Position numbers and translations under genes: made by a program
In this document: piece after piece, positions 1 through 11,041 of the stretch
How positions within the stretch are numbered: the first letter of the stretch is position 1
Layout of the letters: every line of letters starts with the position of its first letter
Source of the DNA: Corythucha ciliata
Lineage: Eukaryota; Arthropoda; Insecta; Hemiptera; Tingidae
NCBI GenBank assembly: GCA_038030265.1
Contig: CM075943.1
Span: 39,432,001 to 39,496,000, forward strand
Direction of reading: 5' to 3'
DNA length: 64,000 bases
Notes under the pieces: model-generated
What the model was told of the DNA's origin: nothing
The model's input: the letters and a program-made list of their open reading frames with translations, nothing else
Database searches by the model: none

Positions 1-328
1 GGATCAAATAGATGAAGTGTGGGGGTGTCCCTTGTTTTTATAACCTGCACAACGTAAACTTCCTAAAAAACAAACTTGTAATCTTGTATTTGTAATCATT
101 CCCGTTGGCTTGATTAATTCCGTAAAATCTGTGATATTCGTGCGTATTCATCTTGAGGAATTTTTTAAACTTAAAATTTTGAATTCAATCGGTTCGTCCC
201 ACCATGCCAATGAAATTGTTGAGTTCAGTGAATCACTTCGTTTCTCACGCGTCATGAAGAATATGAACTTTTAGTTGATGAAACGGTTTTTGCCTTTCTC
301 CCGTCTTCGTATTCGTGGAGTTCCGAGA
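1..328. other. Unannotated stretch before first element
   Basis: AT-rich sequence without a recognisable gene. Its last eight bases (321-328, TTCCGAGA) are the left target-site duplication of the hAT-like element that follows. Confidence 0.5.
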
Positions 329-999
329 TAGGGTTGCCAGATTTGAAAAGCTCGAAAACCGGCCTATACAAATACAAGTCGTGTATTACATAAATATATA
401 CCGGGTGACCCACTGTAAATTGAACCCAGGCCACTCCCACGCGCGGACAAAAAATAATTGACGGTGAATGTGTGAACCAGTATGTGTATGTTCACAGGTT
501 CAATTTGAGGAGGGCCTAATAGCGATTTCGATTCCCCAAAAAATCTGCCTCGCGACAGTAAATTTCCATACGTTTTCTCTTAATTAAATATGTTAATGTA
601 GAAGAAGGTTGGAAATGAACTGCTCAGAGCAGAATTTTACGCAAATGGACTACTCCGATTAAAGGTCGCCGCACGCTGTCAACCATACAATACAGTGACT
701 GAACCGCTGGAACTGATAATACAATAGGCCCTACCTAGGCTGAAAGTTTGCGCGGTGCCGGCCTGCACAAGTCACACGAAAGTCACGAAATCATCCCCGA
801 CGTTTTAAAGAAATAAAATCTTGTCGCTAAGTTCCCTTACGAATAGTTTAATGAGGAAAAATTAAGAAAAAAATTATTACAAAATGAGCAAATCCGAAAA
901 CCGGCTTTACTTAAGGCCGGTCGAGGGTCCGGCCGGCATCCGGCCTCGGACTTCCAAAACCGGCCAGGCCGGTCAAAAACCGGTCATCTGGCAACCCTA
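329..999. mobile_element. Non-autonomous hAT-like DNA transposon
   Basis: The ends are perfect 14-bp terminal inverted repeats, TAGGGTTGCCAGAT at 329-342 and its complement at 986-999. They are flanked by an exact 8-bp direct repeat, TTCCGAGA, at 321-328 and 1000-1007. An 8-bp target duplication is the hallmark of the hAT superfamily. At 671 bp with no transposase-like frame, the element must be mobilised in trans. The right subterminal part (about 898-985) is rich in GGCCGG/ACCGG motifs that are also present just inside the left end, typical of subterminal transposase-binding repeats. The superfamily call rests on duplication length and end type only. Confidence 0.85.
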
Positions 1000-1673
1000 T
1001 TCCGAGACCCCGATATGAGGCCTAACATCTCTGATAAGCATAGATCTAGTGCAGCTTTCCATAAACTTATAATGGTTATAAAACTACCAAGAACTTCGCC
1101 GGTCGCTTCCCGCCCGTTGGAACGGTACTCTGGCGCATACGTTGACGTCCGTACAGCTACACTGCATCCGCTCGTGCCGAGCCGAGTTTCGTCAGTTCAA
1201 AGCTCAGTGGGACGAAAGATGAACGATCGAACACGCCTGCGCCTGCTTCTGCCGAATGAACCGAAAAATTCCATTCTATTCGAACCTGACAGGGTTGGCA
1301 TGTTTAAAACAAGTCGTTTTTTAACACTTGTTTGAAACATGTTTAAAACAAAATGCTCGTGTTTTTTATGATTAAAACATTTGAGCGTTTAAAACGCTTA
1401 AAATTTGTTTTTTTTTAACCATTAAAATCACATAAAAAACAGTAAAAAAATTAGCACTTGGGTCCTCTCACGTCGTCCGAAAAGCCAACGTTTCTTCAGA
1501 AGACAGCCGGCCAGTCGAGAGAAAACGGAAGAGGGACAGAGAAGAGGCTGATTCACCTCCATATGAACGAAAAGCAGTGGACGCTGGACGCCTTGTAAGT
1601 TCTTTCTTCAGCCATTTTTAAAAATAATATAATAGTCATCTAAAATTTCGTGCAAGGCACTTTCTTTCTCTAA

Positions 1674-1810
1674 AGGCCCGTTCACAAGCTCTATGTTTAC
1701 GTTCTGTGGAGTCTATGCAACCAAACAAATTTATTCCTTCGAAAAAGGAAGTATTTTGATAGGTTACATAGACACCACACAACGAAAACATAGAGCTTAT
1801 GAACAGGCCT
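1674..1810. mobile_element. 137-bp PIF/Harbinger-like MITE, copy 1
   Basis: Inverted ends AGGCCCGTTCAC / GTTCATAAGC-type complement run inward for about 25 bp. The flanking target duplication is TAA (1671-1673 and 1811-1813). Length and ends match the copies at 10905-11041 and 54627-54763. A 3-bp TWA duplication is typical of PIF/Harbinger elements. It lies inside the hAT-like element at 1290-2697, so it inserted later than that element. Confidence 0.85.
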
Positions 1811-1833
1811 TAAAAGGAAGGGGAATCAGGCCT

Positions 1834-1972
1834 GGGGGTCTATTCTCTAACAACAAGCAGTATTTTTTTTGCCAGCCATGTGTCTATTTCATTCATTTGT
1901 TTCATGAAAATTAATGAAATAAACATATGACTGCGAAGAAGGTATCGCTTCGGAGTTAGAGAATAGGCCCCC
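1834..1972. mobile_element. Small MITE with GGGGG ends
   Basis: The inverted ends are GGGGGTCTATTCTCTAAC at 1834-1851 and GTTAGAGAATAGGCCCCC at 1955-1972. The element is 139 bp with no coding capacity and is nested in the 1290-2697 element. The flanks are consistent with a short CTG-type duplication, but the G/C runs make the exact edge ambiguous. The end design resembles the element at 50866-51383. Confidence 0.65.
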
Positions 1973-2697
1973 TGGGCTCGGGTCGACCGCATGGGTTTAA
2001 AGTTCCGTTTAACACTAAGCTGAGCTTAAGAGCTCAAACCTATATCAGAATTTCGAATTTTGAATAGTTGTTCCTGTGTTGCAATTGATGAAGGTGTTGG
2101 GTTTCTACCTGAACGCCCATGAAGGCAAATAGTAAAAACTTTAATTTATTTCCTAGCTTTCATATCAAGATTTTCAAATATTACCGAGTGTCGGTCCAAA
2201 CATTCAACCGCGTTTTCATCTTCTCGCCTATCCTCATATTAATCACATCCCTTATCCAAACCCAAATGGACGGGTGTTGCTCAACGAGAGCGATCGAGAG
2301 CCACACCGCCCGAGTATGACAGGCCTATACGTGATGCATTCGTGGTTTCCACATTCCCGTCAACAAGATGCGGCAAATTTCTAGCCAAGAGTAAGAATTT
2401 TATTTCGCTGCATGCGAAATTTACAAACCGCATGCACGCACTTCACTGTGACACTTGAGCGGACATCTGGGATCATTTTCTACTTCGCACTAATCCTAGT
2501 TGTCAGCCAAATATCGAATAATGTTAGTATGAGACAGTTTTTATTTTTAAATAGCTGTTTTAAAACATGTTTTTAATTGTTTAAAACTCGTTTTTAAACA
2601 ATTCAAAAAGGTATTTTAAACAAAAAAACAAGTTTTAAACATTAAAAACATTTTGTTTGTTCAAAATAGAAAAAAACATGTTTTTTTAACAACCCTT

Positions 2698-3277
2698 AAC
2701 CTGAAAAAGCTTTACACGGCAAAGGACGCGGTTCCTTTAAATTTCTCAATGGGATCATTCTTCGTTCTTCTGAGCTGTTAGGGCGTGCACAAACTACCGC
2801 GCACCGCCAGGGTCAGCCGCTATTTCATGAATCGCGGCGTTTGCGAGATACAAAGAGCCGCTACCACATGAGCGAATGGGCTGCGAACAAGATTGAACCG
2901 TTTGTATTTTCGAAAAGCGGGTGGGTTTTCCGATTGCCGCTCCAAGGAAATGCGTAGAAGGGAATAGAGGGAGATTTAGGACACGAGACGAGTGACCCGC
3001 TCTACGGCATAGCCCCCGCTATGTGCCATTCGATTTTTAAAGTCACTTTTCGGCTGAACGCAACACATTCGTCGAAGTGGACTTCGACACCGAGCGTTTT
3101 ATTACCGAAGAAGATCCCTGAAATTTAGCACACGGGCTCTGAAAATTACAATATGTCTCATATTTTCTCGACTCGTTTCTTGAGTCGTCCAAATACATTT
3201 TCAAGAAAACTAAAACGCAAATTTTGATGTAATAATAATCGCCTTGTTTTGTTGAAACAAGGCTAGCTGATATGAAT
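2698..3277. other. Unannotated stretch
   Basis: No gene or repeat is recognised. A short perfect hairpin, GCCTTGTTTT and its imperfect complement, occurs at 3241-3263 just before the fold-back element. Confidence 0.4.
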
Positions 3278-4108
3278 CAGGTTTTATCGTTAGATAAAAC
3301 CAAGGTGACTAAACTTTACTATAGGTGCCGCACATTTCCCTCTGCCCATTTGACAGGAGGGGTGGAGACGGACGTCACCAGCAGTCCTTTGCTCCCGATT
3401 GCTCACCCTAGAGCTGCAGAGCAAGTTAATTTTGAAATTGAAGTTTATGATTTCTCAAAAATCACAACCCAATAACAATTAATAATGTACTGGGTCCAGC
3501 GCAAAGGCGGATGGGACTGCTCGTGACGTAGGTGAAGGACAGTAATGGCCGAAGATCTGCGGCACCTATAGAAAGTTTAGTCACCTTGGATAAAACCAAC
3601 GATATATAAAAAAACTGGATTGCTCATCACTGCTGATAAAGAATAGCCATCAAATAAACTCCCATAGTGGATAAGAAGGGTGGAGTTTCAACATGGAGGT
3701 AGGAACAAGTGGAGGGAGAGAAACGCATTTTTCGTGAAGCCGGTCGCCATTACTACACACCATCTGTTATCAGGTCTCACCCAACAAAAACATTGACAAT
3801 TTGATACTTGATACTTGATCAGTGAAAAAATGATAAATTCCCCTCCCGTCATCTCTAGGTGAATAACAGTGGGTGTGTAATGGCGGAAAAACCAGCTTCA
3901 CATGTTTCTACATTAAAAAAGCCTTTCTCTCTCTCCACTTGTTCCTACCTCCATGAGTTTCAAAGTAAATACCGGAAGAGAGTTGTGTTGCCATAACCAC
4001 ACCAGGAGAGGCACAGGGTGATTGTTTATCAGGGGACGACCTGCCCCCTCCACGCCCCTCCAGTCCGCTGTGAGCAATCCAGGTTTATATATCGTTGGAT
4101 AAAACTAA
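3278..4108. mobile_element. Fold-back DNA element interrupted by a MITE
   Basis: The left outer arm (about 3278-3300 plus 3597-3640, once the inserted 3301-3588 MITE is removed) is complementary to 4055-4108; the shared core is TGAGCAATCCAG followed by ATATATCGTTGG. A second complementary pair lies inside (about 3690-3760 with 3870-3960, around GGAGGTAGGAACAAGTGGAG). The element therefore folds along most of its length. No protein is recognised. Confidence 0.6.
3301..3588. mobile_element. 288-bp MITE with 8-bp target duplication
   Basis: The inverted ends CAAGGTGACTAAACTTT ... extend to about 33 bp, through CTATAGGTGCCGCA. They are bounded by an exact 8-bp direct repeat, GATAAAAC, at 3293-3300 and 3589-3596. 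The 8-bp duplication fits a hAT-type integration. The MITE is inserted in the outer arm of the fold-back element, whose opposite arm near 4090 preserves the uninterrupted target sequence. Confidence 0.8.
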
Positions 4109-4214
4109 AAAAAAGTTCACTCACTGACAGTCATATTATAACCTATTCATATCATAGTGTATTGGAGCAAGACTCCCTCCATGTTATATTATCTCTATGG
4201 GCTAAAGTATTAAA

Positions 4215-4735
4215 CTAGCCACAAAATAGCGTTCAATATTTTTAAAAAACGCTTCATAACAACGAAGAAAACATTTGCCGCTTTATACTGTAGTGTAATA
4301 GTATTTACAATGTTGTGGCGTCACTTTCAAGGGGGAAGTTCAAAATCCTGCCAGTTTTTAATCTTTGGTTTCAAGATTGGTGTTGCTAATTCAAGGCAAA
4401 TATTTGACTTTAAAGGTCTATTCACACACATCAGTGCCGTGAACGGGACGTGTCCCGTGCGGGACACGGACGGGGCACGTCCGACAAGTAAAATATTATA
4501 GTCATATGGGAATTGAGAGGATCGTTCACACATCTCCGGCACGTGTCAGGGACGTGACCCTTCAATTTCCATTGAGAATAATATTTTATTTGCCGGACGG
4601 GGCACGTCCCGTTAACGGCACTGATGTGTATGCATCGACCTTAAAACATTAATATACCACGTACTACAAGGTTTCATAGCCAAAACAGCGGTTTTTTCAT
4701 GTTGGAAAATGGTCCATTTAGAAAAAATTCGTAAC
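4215..4735 (+). repeat. Dispersed repeat, copy 1, with MITE insertion
   Basis: This matches, in inverted orientation, about 36095-36320. Shared landmarks are AGCCACAAAAT, CAATATTTTTAAAAAACGCT, TTGGTGTTGCTAATTCAAGG and GGAAAATGGTCCATTTAGA. Relative to copy 2 it carries an extra block near 4275-4330 and the 228-bp MITE at 4414-4641. Identity looks like 85-90 percent by eye. Confidence 0.7.
4414..4641. mobile_element. 228-bp PIF/Harbinger-like MITE
   Basis: The inverted ends AGGTCTATTCACACACATCAG / CTGATGTGTATGCATCGACCT are imperfect. Inside them are repeated GGGACGTG / GGGGCACGT motifs. The target duplication is TAA (4411-4413 and 4642-4644). The homologous repeat at about 36190-36200 lacks the element and shows a single copy of the target, so this insertion has an observable empty site. 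Confidence 0.85.
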
Positions 4736-5280
4736 TATTGAATGTTCCAAATCACCAGCGGCGTGACACTATGTACACTAATCTGATTCCTCCAATTTAA
4801 TTTTATTCAAATGGACCGGGCATATCCCATGATTTGATCGAACCCTACAAATGGTTTTGCAAGTAATTTGGTCCACGTGTTTTGCTACAAACCATGGTTG
4901 TTCACTTACTTGTGGCTGAATGGACTCATAAACACTCCTTTTTTGTGAATACAGCGAAAAGAAACAAATTGGGTAAAAGTAGACCTCATTTGCGATCGAA
5001 AACACCCCATAAGTCATGGTCCGAAAATCAAACCCCTTCGAGATATGATTTTTTAAATATACTTTTAGGATAACATAATTTTCCTTGACTAAATGCAACT
5101 AACTCGCTTCCCAGCTGACTTTCTGCAACTTTTGACGATGGATTCGGGAGGAGCACACTCTTTTCTGTGCGGCCTCTCACTTTCGTCAAAAAATAACTAC
5201 TTTCTGTGACCTTGGCAGCTCTTCCAAGTTGTGCGAAACGGAGATTATTAATTTTTCAATTAAAGTCAACTTGTCCAGAC
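4736..5280. other. Unannotated stretch
   Basis: No gene recognised. Short open frames occur on both strands at 4778-5098 but match nothing I know. Confidence 0.4.
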
Positions 5281-6085
5281 TAAATCTACACCTATCGACT
5301 TCCCATAGATCAGGAAAACTTCTTCAACGTCTCCTTTTCAAAATTACTCAAGAGCGTTTGTTTCATTAAATTGGCGATTTTTCGGAAGAAATGACAATTT
5401 TTTAGAAAAATTAGTGATTTTCCTATTCAATCTCGCTTGTTTTTACGCTTGTTGTAAATACAAACAATCCTTGCGAATTTCAGAATGCTAAAAATCATTA
5501 AAAAACCTCATCTGAAGCGGTCCTTGGAATGGAACTGAATATGAACGCTCACCAAAGCATCAAAAGAAATCGCTCCGGCAGCTGGTTGTCGAATGGAGTG
5601 CATTTCATTACTACGAATTTCAATAAAATAACGATTATTTGGCAGAAATTGCTAAAAAAGAAAGTAGATAGTCACTAAGTAGTAATTTTTGTCGAAGAAT
5701 CGCAAATTAACTGAAAACGTCGAACTTCGTAGTAGTGAAATGAACTTTATTCGACAGCCAGCTGCCGGAGCGACATTTTTTGATACTCTTGTAGGCGTTC
5801 ACAGTTGGTTACACATTCAATGGACCACTTCAGGTGAGATTTTCATAGCACTGAGCATGTTGAAATTCACAAGGATTGTTTGAATTTTGCAGGTCAAAGC
5901 CATCGTTTTTGAATAGGAAAATCACATTTTTTTCTAAAAAATTGTAATTTTTGTCTTTTTTCTAAAAAATTGTAATTTCTGCCGAAAAATCGCCAATTAA
6001 TGAAACAAACGCTCATGAGTAATTTTGAAAGAGACACAATGAAGAAGTTTTTCTGATCTATTGGAAGTCGATAGGTGTAGATTTA
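5281..6085. mobile_element. 805-bp fold-back element
   Basis: The left end TAAATCTACACCTATCGACTTCC is the complement of the right end at 6063-6085. Complementarity continues through almost the whole body: GCGTTTGTTTCATTAA, TTGGCGATTTTTCGG, CTGAAG-GGTCC, CGCTCCGGCAGCTGG and the inner ACTACGAA. The hinge is near 5640-5700. Arms differ by many substitutions and short indels, so the element is old. No coding sequence is recognised. Confidence 0.8.
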
Positions 6086-6260
6086 AGGCCTAATTACACC
6101 AACCGAGTAGCTCGGCCGAGTGGCTAGGCCGAGACCGGGCAGAGACAAAACCACATGTTATTCACTCGGCCAAGTACTGTCTGTGGTGATGACACATGGG
6201 TTTTACTCGGCCGAGTTCAGAATTGTTTTCTTTACATTTATACGCATCCACCCTGTATAA
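6086..6260. repeat. Partial Harbinger-like element rich in CTCGGCCGAG
   Basis: It starts AGGCCTAATTACACC right after TTA and carries four or more variants of CTCGGCCGAG. The left end resembles the MITE at 28855-29028 in both end and inner CGAGTAG motifs. I could not find a matching right end, so it may be truncated. Confidence 0.35.
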
Positions 6261-6658
6261 CTGCTGCCATTTTTGGAGAATTATAAATGAACTGGAGAAT
6301 TAAATGAACATTCTTGTAAATCTGCAGATTTACAAGAATGTTCATGTAATTCTATGTTATGATTAAGTGGAAGGTGGTCGTTTTTGCACGCATATTTAGC
6401 TAATTCCGACTAGTTCCGCTCTAATTTCGACTAGTTTCGACAAAATGTACCTACGTATATTCTTCCTCCAATAGTTTGCTTAACGAGATGGAACTTGAAT
6501 TATTGAATTTTGAATTCGGCGTCTTACAGCCTCTCACCGTACTACTGCAGAATTGTGGGTGAGTCACAAACCATAAGAATGAAAGTGTACGAACTCAGCT
6601 ACAGCTTCCTTTAACCGTTGGAGTGCTTCCTCTATAGTGTGGCCGAGAAAAAAGTTGT

Positions 6659-7138
6659 TCTAATTTACGGAATGAACAATAGCTTACGGAACGGCATAAA
6701 AACAGGCCGCAGGGTCCCCAAAATACACGTTATCCCTCACAAGTAATCAGGAGGAATAACCCGAGTCACTGAAAAGTACTAGTACTTCTCATCGGAGGGT
6801 ACCTTGCGGAATGAACAAAACCTTACGGAATGGGTAAAAAAACCGGCCGCAGGGTCCCCAAAATGCACTTGTGGAATACACAAGTTACCACTAACAAATA
6901 ATTAGGAGAAATATCCCAAGTAGGTAACTAAAAATTACTAGTACTCGGGGTACTTGTAGTTTACTCGGGTTTTGTTCATTCCCTATAGTACCCTCCGGGA
7001 AGTACTAGTACTTTTCAGTGACTCGGATTATTTCTCCTAAATACCTGTGAGAGGTAACTGGTAGATTCCACACGTGTGTTTTGGGGACTCTGCGGCCTTT
7101 TTTATACCCGTATGCTTTTATTCATTCCGTAAATTAGA
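6659..7138. mobile_element. 480-bp fold-back MITE
   Basis: The ends TCTAATTTACGGAATGAA (6659-6676) and their complement (7121-7138) continue as a long imperfect inverted repeat. It includes GGCCGCAGGGTCCCCAAAA, the self-complementary AGTACTAGTACT and ACCCGAGT-CACTGAAAAG. An inner duplicate of the TTACGGAATGAACAA / GGCCGCAGGGTCCCCAAAA block occurs at 6812-6870. No target duplication was identified. Confidence 0.75.
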
Positions 7139-10100
7139 TCCTCCCCCGAGGAAACCCCTCAGCCTGCCGAGAGGTAATTCTTTAAGTGTCTGTGAATTTC
7201 CTTCGAATTGTGTCTCTATTTGTTAACGTACTGGTGTTTATGTACCTGCAATGATTTCACTTCGCCGGATGGAGTGACCGAAAAGCTGGAGGGCTTCTCC
7301 TCTACTCAGGCGTGACGCTCGCTTCGACTTGATATGTCGCCGTGTGCTGGCCGTCCGAACGTCACCCTTTGCAGTTCTCCTCGCTTTCGTTTCCTATTTT
7401 TTTGACCTTCTTTGCCAGACTTTAATGTTTTGTGCCTTCTTTATTTTTTTTCAACTTGACCACCCCACAGTGGCCAGTGGGAACAAATGCGAATCTAGCT
7501 GGACAAAAATCACAGCGTCAGGAGGTCAGGATCAACCTTAAAATATGGTTCCTAGTGTTTTCAAGGGTGCGGAACACGAATTTGATGTCAATTTTGATGT
7601 ACGAGTTGATGCAATTCGTCAATTCACCCGGATGCGAAGGGAAAATAGGGAAATAGACTTATTCGGACGCCTAGGTAGGACGCGCTGTCATAGAAGCCAG
7701 GTGGAGCCAATTTCTTCGCTCCACGAAGTTATCCGCATTCCCCACTCAACCAAACTGAAAATTATTGAAATCAATCTATATTGCTCAAGCATGAATGTTA
7801 GTACTGCATCTTACAGCATGTTACAGCGTGATCTGTTAGTCTGACTCACGAAAACACAAGTTCCACAAGTTTTGCTGGCTTTTTTTCGCGCTTAAAAATT
7901 CTTTGGGGTTAAAACTCACTACAGAACCAATTTCTCTGATTTCGCTAGCCAAAACACCTACTTGGCAGATTTTTATTGAAAAACAACAATTTCCGAAGGT
8001 CCGGTTCATTTATAAGGCTTACCCCTCTGCTGGCGGGAGGCAACCTCATTGCTTAAGTCCATGCCCAAGGCCCCAGAGCTTCAATTTGGGGTCTATTGAC
8101 CGCCTGAAAACGCGAAAGGAGCCGCTGGAACAAAATGCTCAGTTTTTGCACTTGACTATTCGATTCTGATGCAAAATTAGAAGTTTTTGTTAGTTTTGCA
8201 AACGCCGTTGACAGTTATTGGGTCTATTTGACTATATTGCACTGATCGGTTTTTTGGAACCATTTATTTGATGATGAAACTACCAGTTGCATAGCAGAAC
8301 ATGATTTTTAAATAATTTAGCCTCAACACTCCACAGAATAAGACAATTTCCACGTGGGCCGCAAACTTGCTTGGTGGACCAAGAGCCAGAAGAAATGAGG
8401 ACCTCTGTAGGCCTATAATATGTATATATTATATAAATACAGGCACTGTCGACAAAATGAAATTTGTCTGCCTTTTCTACGTTCAAAGACGGATACATCA
8501 AAACGTGTTTATAAGCTTACACTTCTCCACCACACAAGGTGGTGAATGTCAAAGGGAAGCAATTTCTCCGCTCTGAAACGCGAAGCATCACAGCCTGTGT
8601 GCTCTATACGAAAGCCAAACCAAATTTATGAGAAGACGAAAATATAAACTGACTTTTCAAAATGAAAATGAGTCCCGGAACCACACCAAAGTTGACTGAA
8701 TAATTTCAAGCTATTTCACAGTTTCAGAGACAATATTCACCCCGCGCTTTGAAGTTTTCACGTATTTGAGAGAAACCTTTCCACTCAAACCATAACTGCG
8801 AGAAAAGGGTTTGAATTCTCGGCACGTCAATTTACTTCACTCGTTTTCCCCACGAACTTCTAGGGAGAAATGTTAAGAATCCCCCCATCCCCATCATGCT
8901 TACCTTGCCGTCCCATCGATAATTTATTCGTTTCATTTAAAATCAGACAATCTTTTAACTCACGAGAGACTTTTCAATTTAAAATTAAGTCAGAGGAGCA
9001 TAGTTATGGCAGTGGGAGAATGTAGGAGGTGGAGGATGGTTCAAACTTTGAAAAACGCGTATATAAATTAGGTACACTGTTTTTCAAAAAGCACCGTTTC
9101 TCGATGTGCGAACATTGCAACAGTGAGAACGGATCGGACAATGCGAAAAACATATTTTTTTTTTTTTTTTTTAAGACGCGGAAAATGGAAGCTGGCGGGT
9201 TTTAAAGGAGCACGAGCCTTTTTTCCTTCTTTTCTTTAGCCCCCCCTTTAACGGACTCCTTGGAGCTACTTCTTTCTCAACGCTTTGGAGGACATGTGCT
9301 TGTGCTTCTTTTTCTTTCATAGTGAAGCTGAGGGCACGGATTGTTCCCTTTGGACACGGAGCATTAGCTCGCTCCAGCACGTAGCAAAACCCCGGACCCC
9401 GCCGCCATCACACAACAAAGGCTTCCGATCACAATAAATTAATCCCAGACGGCTTCTATCCCTCGATCTTTCTCTCTTGTCCATCTGAAGAAATTCTGAC
9501 TCTTCCGTTTCAAACAAGGTTGAAGTTAAATCCTGGGAATGACTTTTTTTCTACTAACACTCCTCTATGTTATAATGCCTGTCTTTGTGAAGGCGTTAAA
9601 TCTGTGTGGGGATTTTTTTCAAAGTCACAAACGGCTTGTCTATGCTGGCGGCAATTAGTATAACACTATTTAATGCGTAATTATTCATTGCTTGAAACAT
9701 CAGTAGGGAAAATTATCAGTACGGAAAATGTGATAAAAAGGGATAAAGGGTTCATCCTTCCGCTGCAGCGCTTATTTCAGTTATGACTTTGTGAGTAATG
9801 AAGTCACAAAAGTTTAAAGAGGAACACAAACTCTCGCAATTTAATTAAAGAAACTTTTACTCTATTCCATGACTAAACCTTCGTCTAGTCTAGGTTAACA
9901 AGCCACAGTAGGAGGTAAGCACCGCCGAGGAAAATACGAATTAGACCGCGGCAGAACATCCTCGTGCTCATTTATAACAATAATACCCACCAATTCACAG
10001 AAGCAATCGCACAAGCACAATATCCAGTCTCAATTTCAACGGTGATAAACGTTTGTGCAAGTGCCGGTAAGATCTAATTGCTTGGGTTGTTTAATTGGAG

Positions 10101-10904
10101 TTTGAAAGCGTATGATTTAAGGAACTGCGGGAGCACCAAGATTACGAGAGGAGGCGGGGGGGAGCACGCGCCCGGTTGAAGAAATTAAAAAAAACAACAA
10201 CTTTGAATCACTATTTGATGTGCCACTTTGTGGCAAAAAACCAAGGCCCAAACTCTAACGGGGAAGGGACACAAAAGTGAAGGGACTACCCCGGGCCACC
10301 GAACACAGGGGGCCCCAAAAATCTTAAAGATCGATAAATCGCTTCCAGAGTATGAGGTCCATATGCGCTGATCAGGAGAGGGGATAAACATAGCCAAACC
10401 CCACCCGGGGCCATTGTTTCTCGAAACTCTAGGCGTTTCCCCTGATCGGTAAACCACGCCGAATTTTATCTTATCTAGATGTTCTTCGATAGATACGAGG
10501 TATTCTGCCGCCGGTATTTTAATTAAAGAAGTAGATTAATTAACTGATTTTACCCGGACGACACAGAAAGGCAAAGCCTAACACAATTGGAGCTCGAACT
10601 TCGGTTTGGTTTGGCTATGTTTATCCCTCTCTCTGCGATAGCGCTGATTCCGCATAAAAGTTCCGCGTATAATCGACTTCTTACAAAAATAACAAGTTTA
10701 AAGCCAAAATAAATTATCACCAATTACTGTATTAACAATAACCACGAAAGGCCAATTGCCCATCGAGTCAGGGGGCTAAATTAATAAGTTCCAATTAAAA
10801 CTATTGAGGATAAGTTACAATTTCCTCGCGAAGTTAACAATTTCACCTGAAGTTAACAATGTCACCTTCATTGCTCTTGGTGAAGCATTTCGCAAAATTT
10901 GTTA
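7139..10904. other. Gene-poor stretch
   Basis: No recognisable gene, RNA or transposon. A T-tract of about 20 occurs at 9151-9171. Short open frames (7329-7844, 7903-8169, 9171-9517) have no protein family I recognise and overlap frames on other strands or phases. Confidence 0.4.
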
Positions 10905-11041
10905 AGGCCCGTTCACAAGCTCTATGTATACATTGTATGGAGTCTATGCGACCAAACAAATTTATTCGCTCGAAAAATGAAGCATTTTGATTGGTTACGT
11001 AGACTCCACAGACGCATAGCACAGAGCTTGTGAACGGGCCT
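10905..11041. mobile_element. 137-bp PIF/Harbinger-like MITE, copy 2
   Basis: The ends are AGGCCCGTTCACAAGCTCT and its near-perfect complement AGAGCTTGTGAACGGGCCT. The target duplication is TTA (10902-10904 and 11042-11044). Length is exactly that of copies 1 and 3. The middle carries GGAGTCTATG and the AACAAATTTATTC block seen in the others. Confidence 0.9.

Larger units (their letters stand above)
1290..2697. mobile_element. hAT-like element with nested MITEs
   Basis: The left end reads CAGGGTTGGCATGTTT; the right end (complement) reads AAGGGTTGTTAAAA. The flanks share AACCTGA (1283-1289 and 2698-2704), seven bases of a probable 8-bp duplication. Both subterminal regions (about 1300-1400 and 2540-2690) are filled with permuted GTTTAAAAC/TTTTAAAC words. 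Two other small elements (1674-1810 and 1834-1972) sit inside. No transposase is recognisable. Confidence 0.6.
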
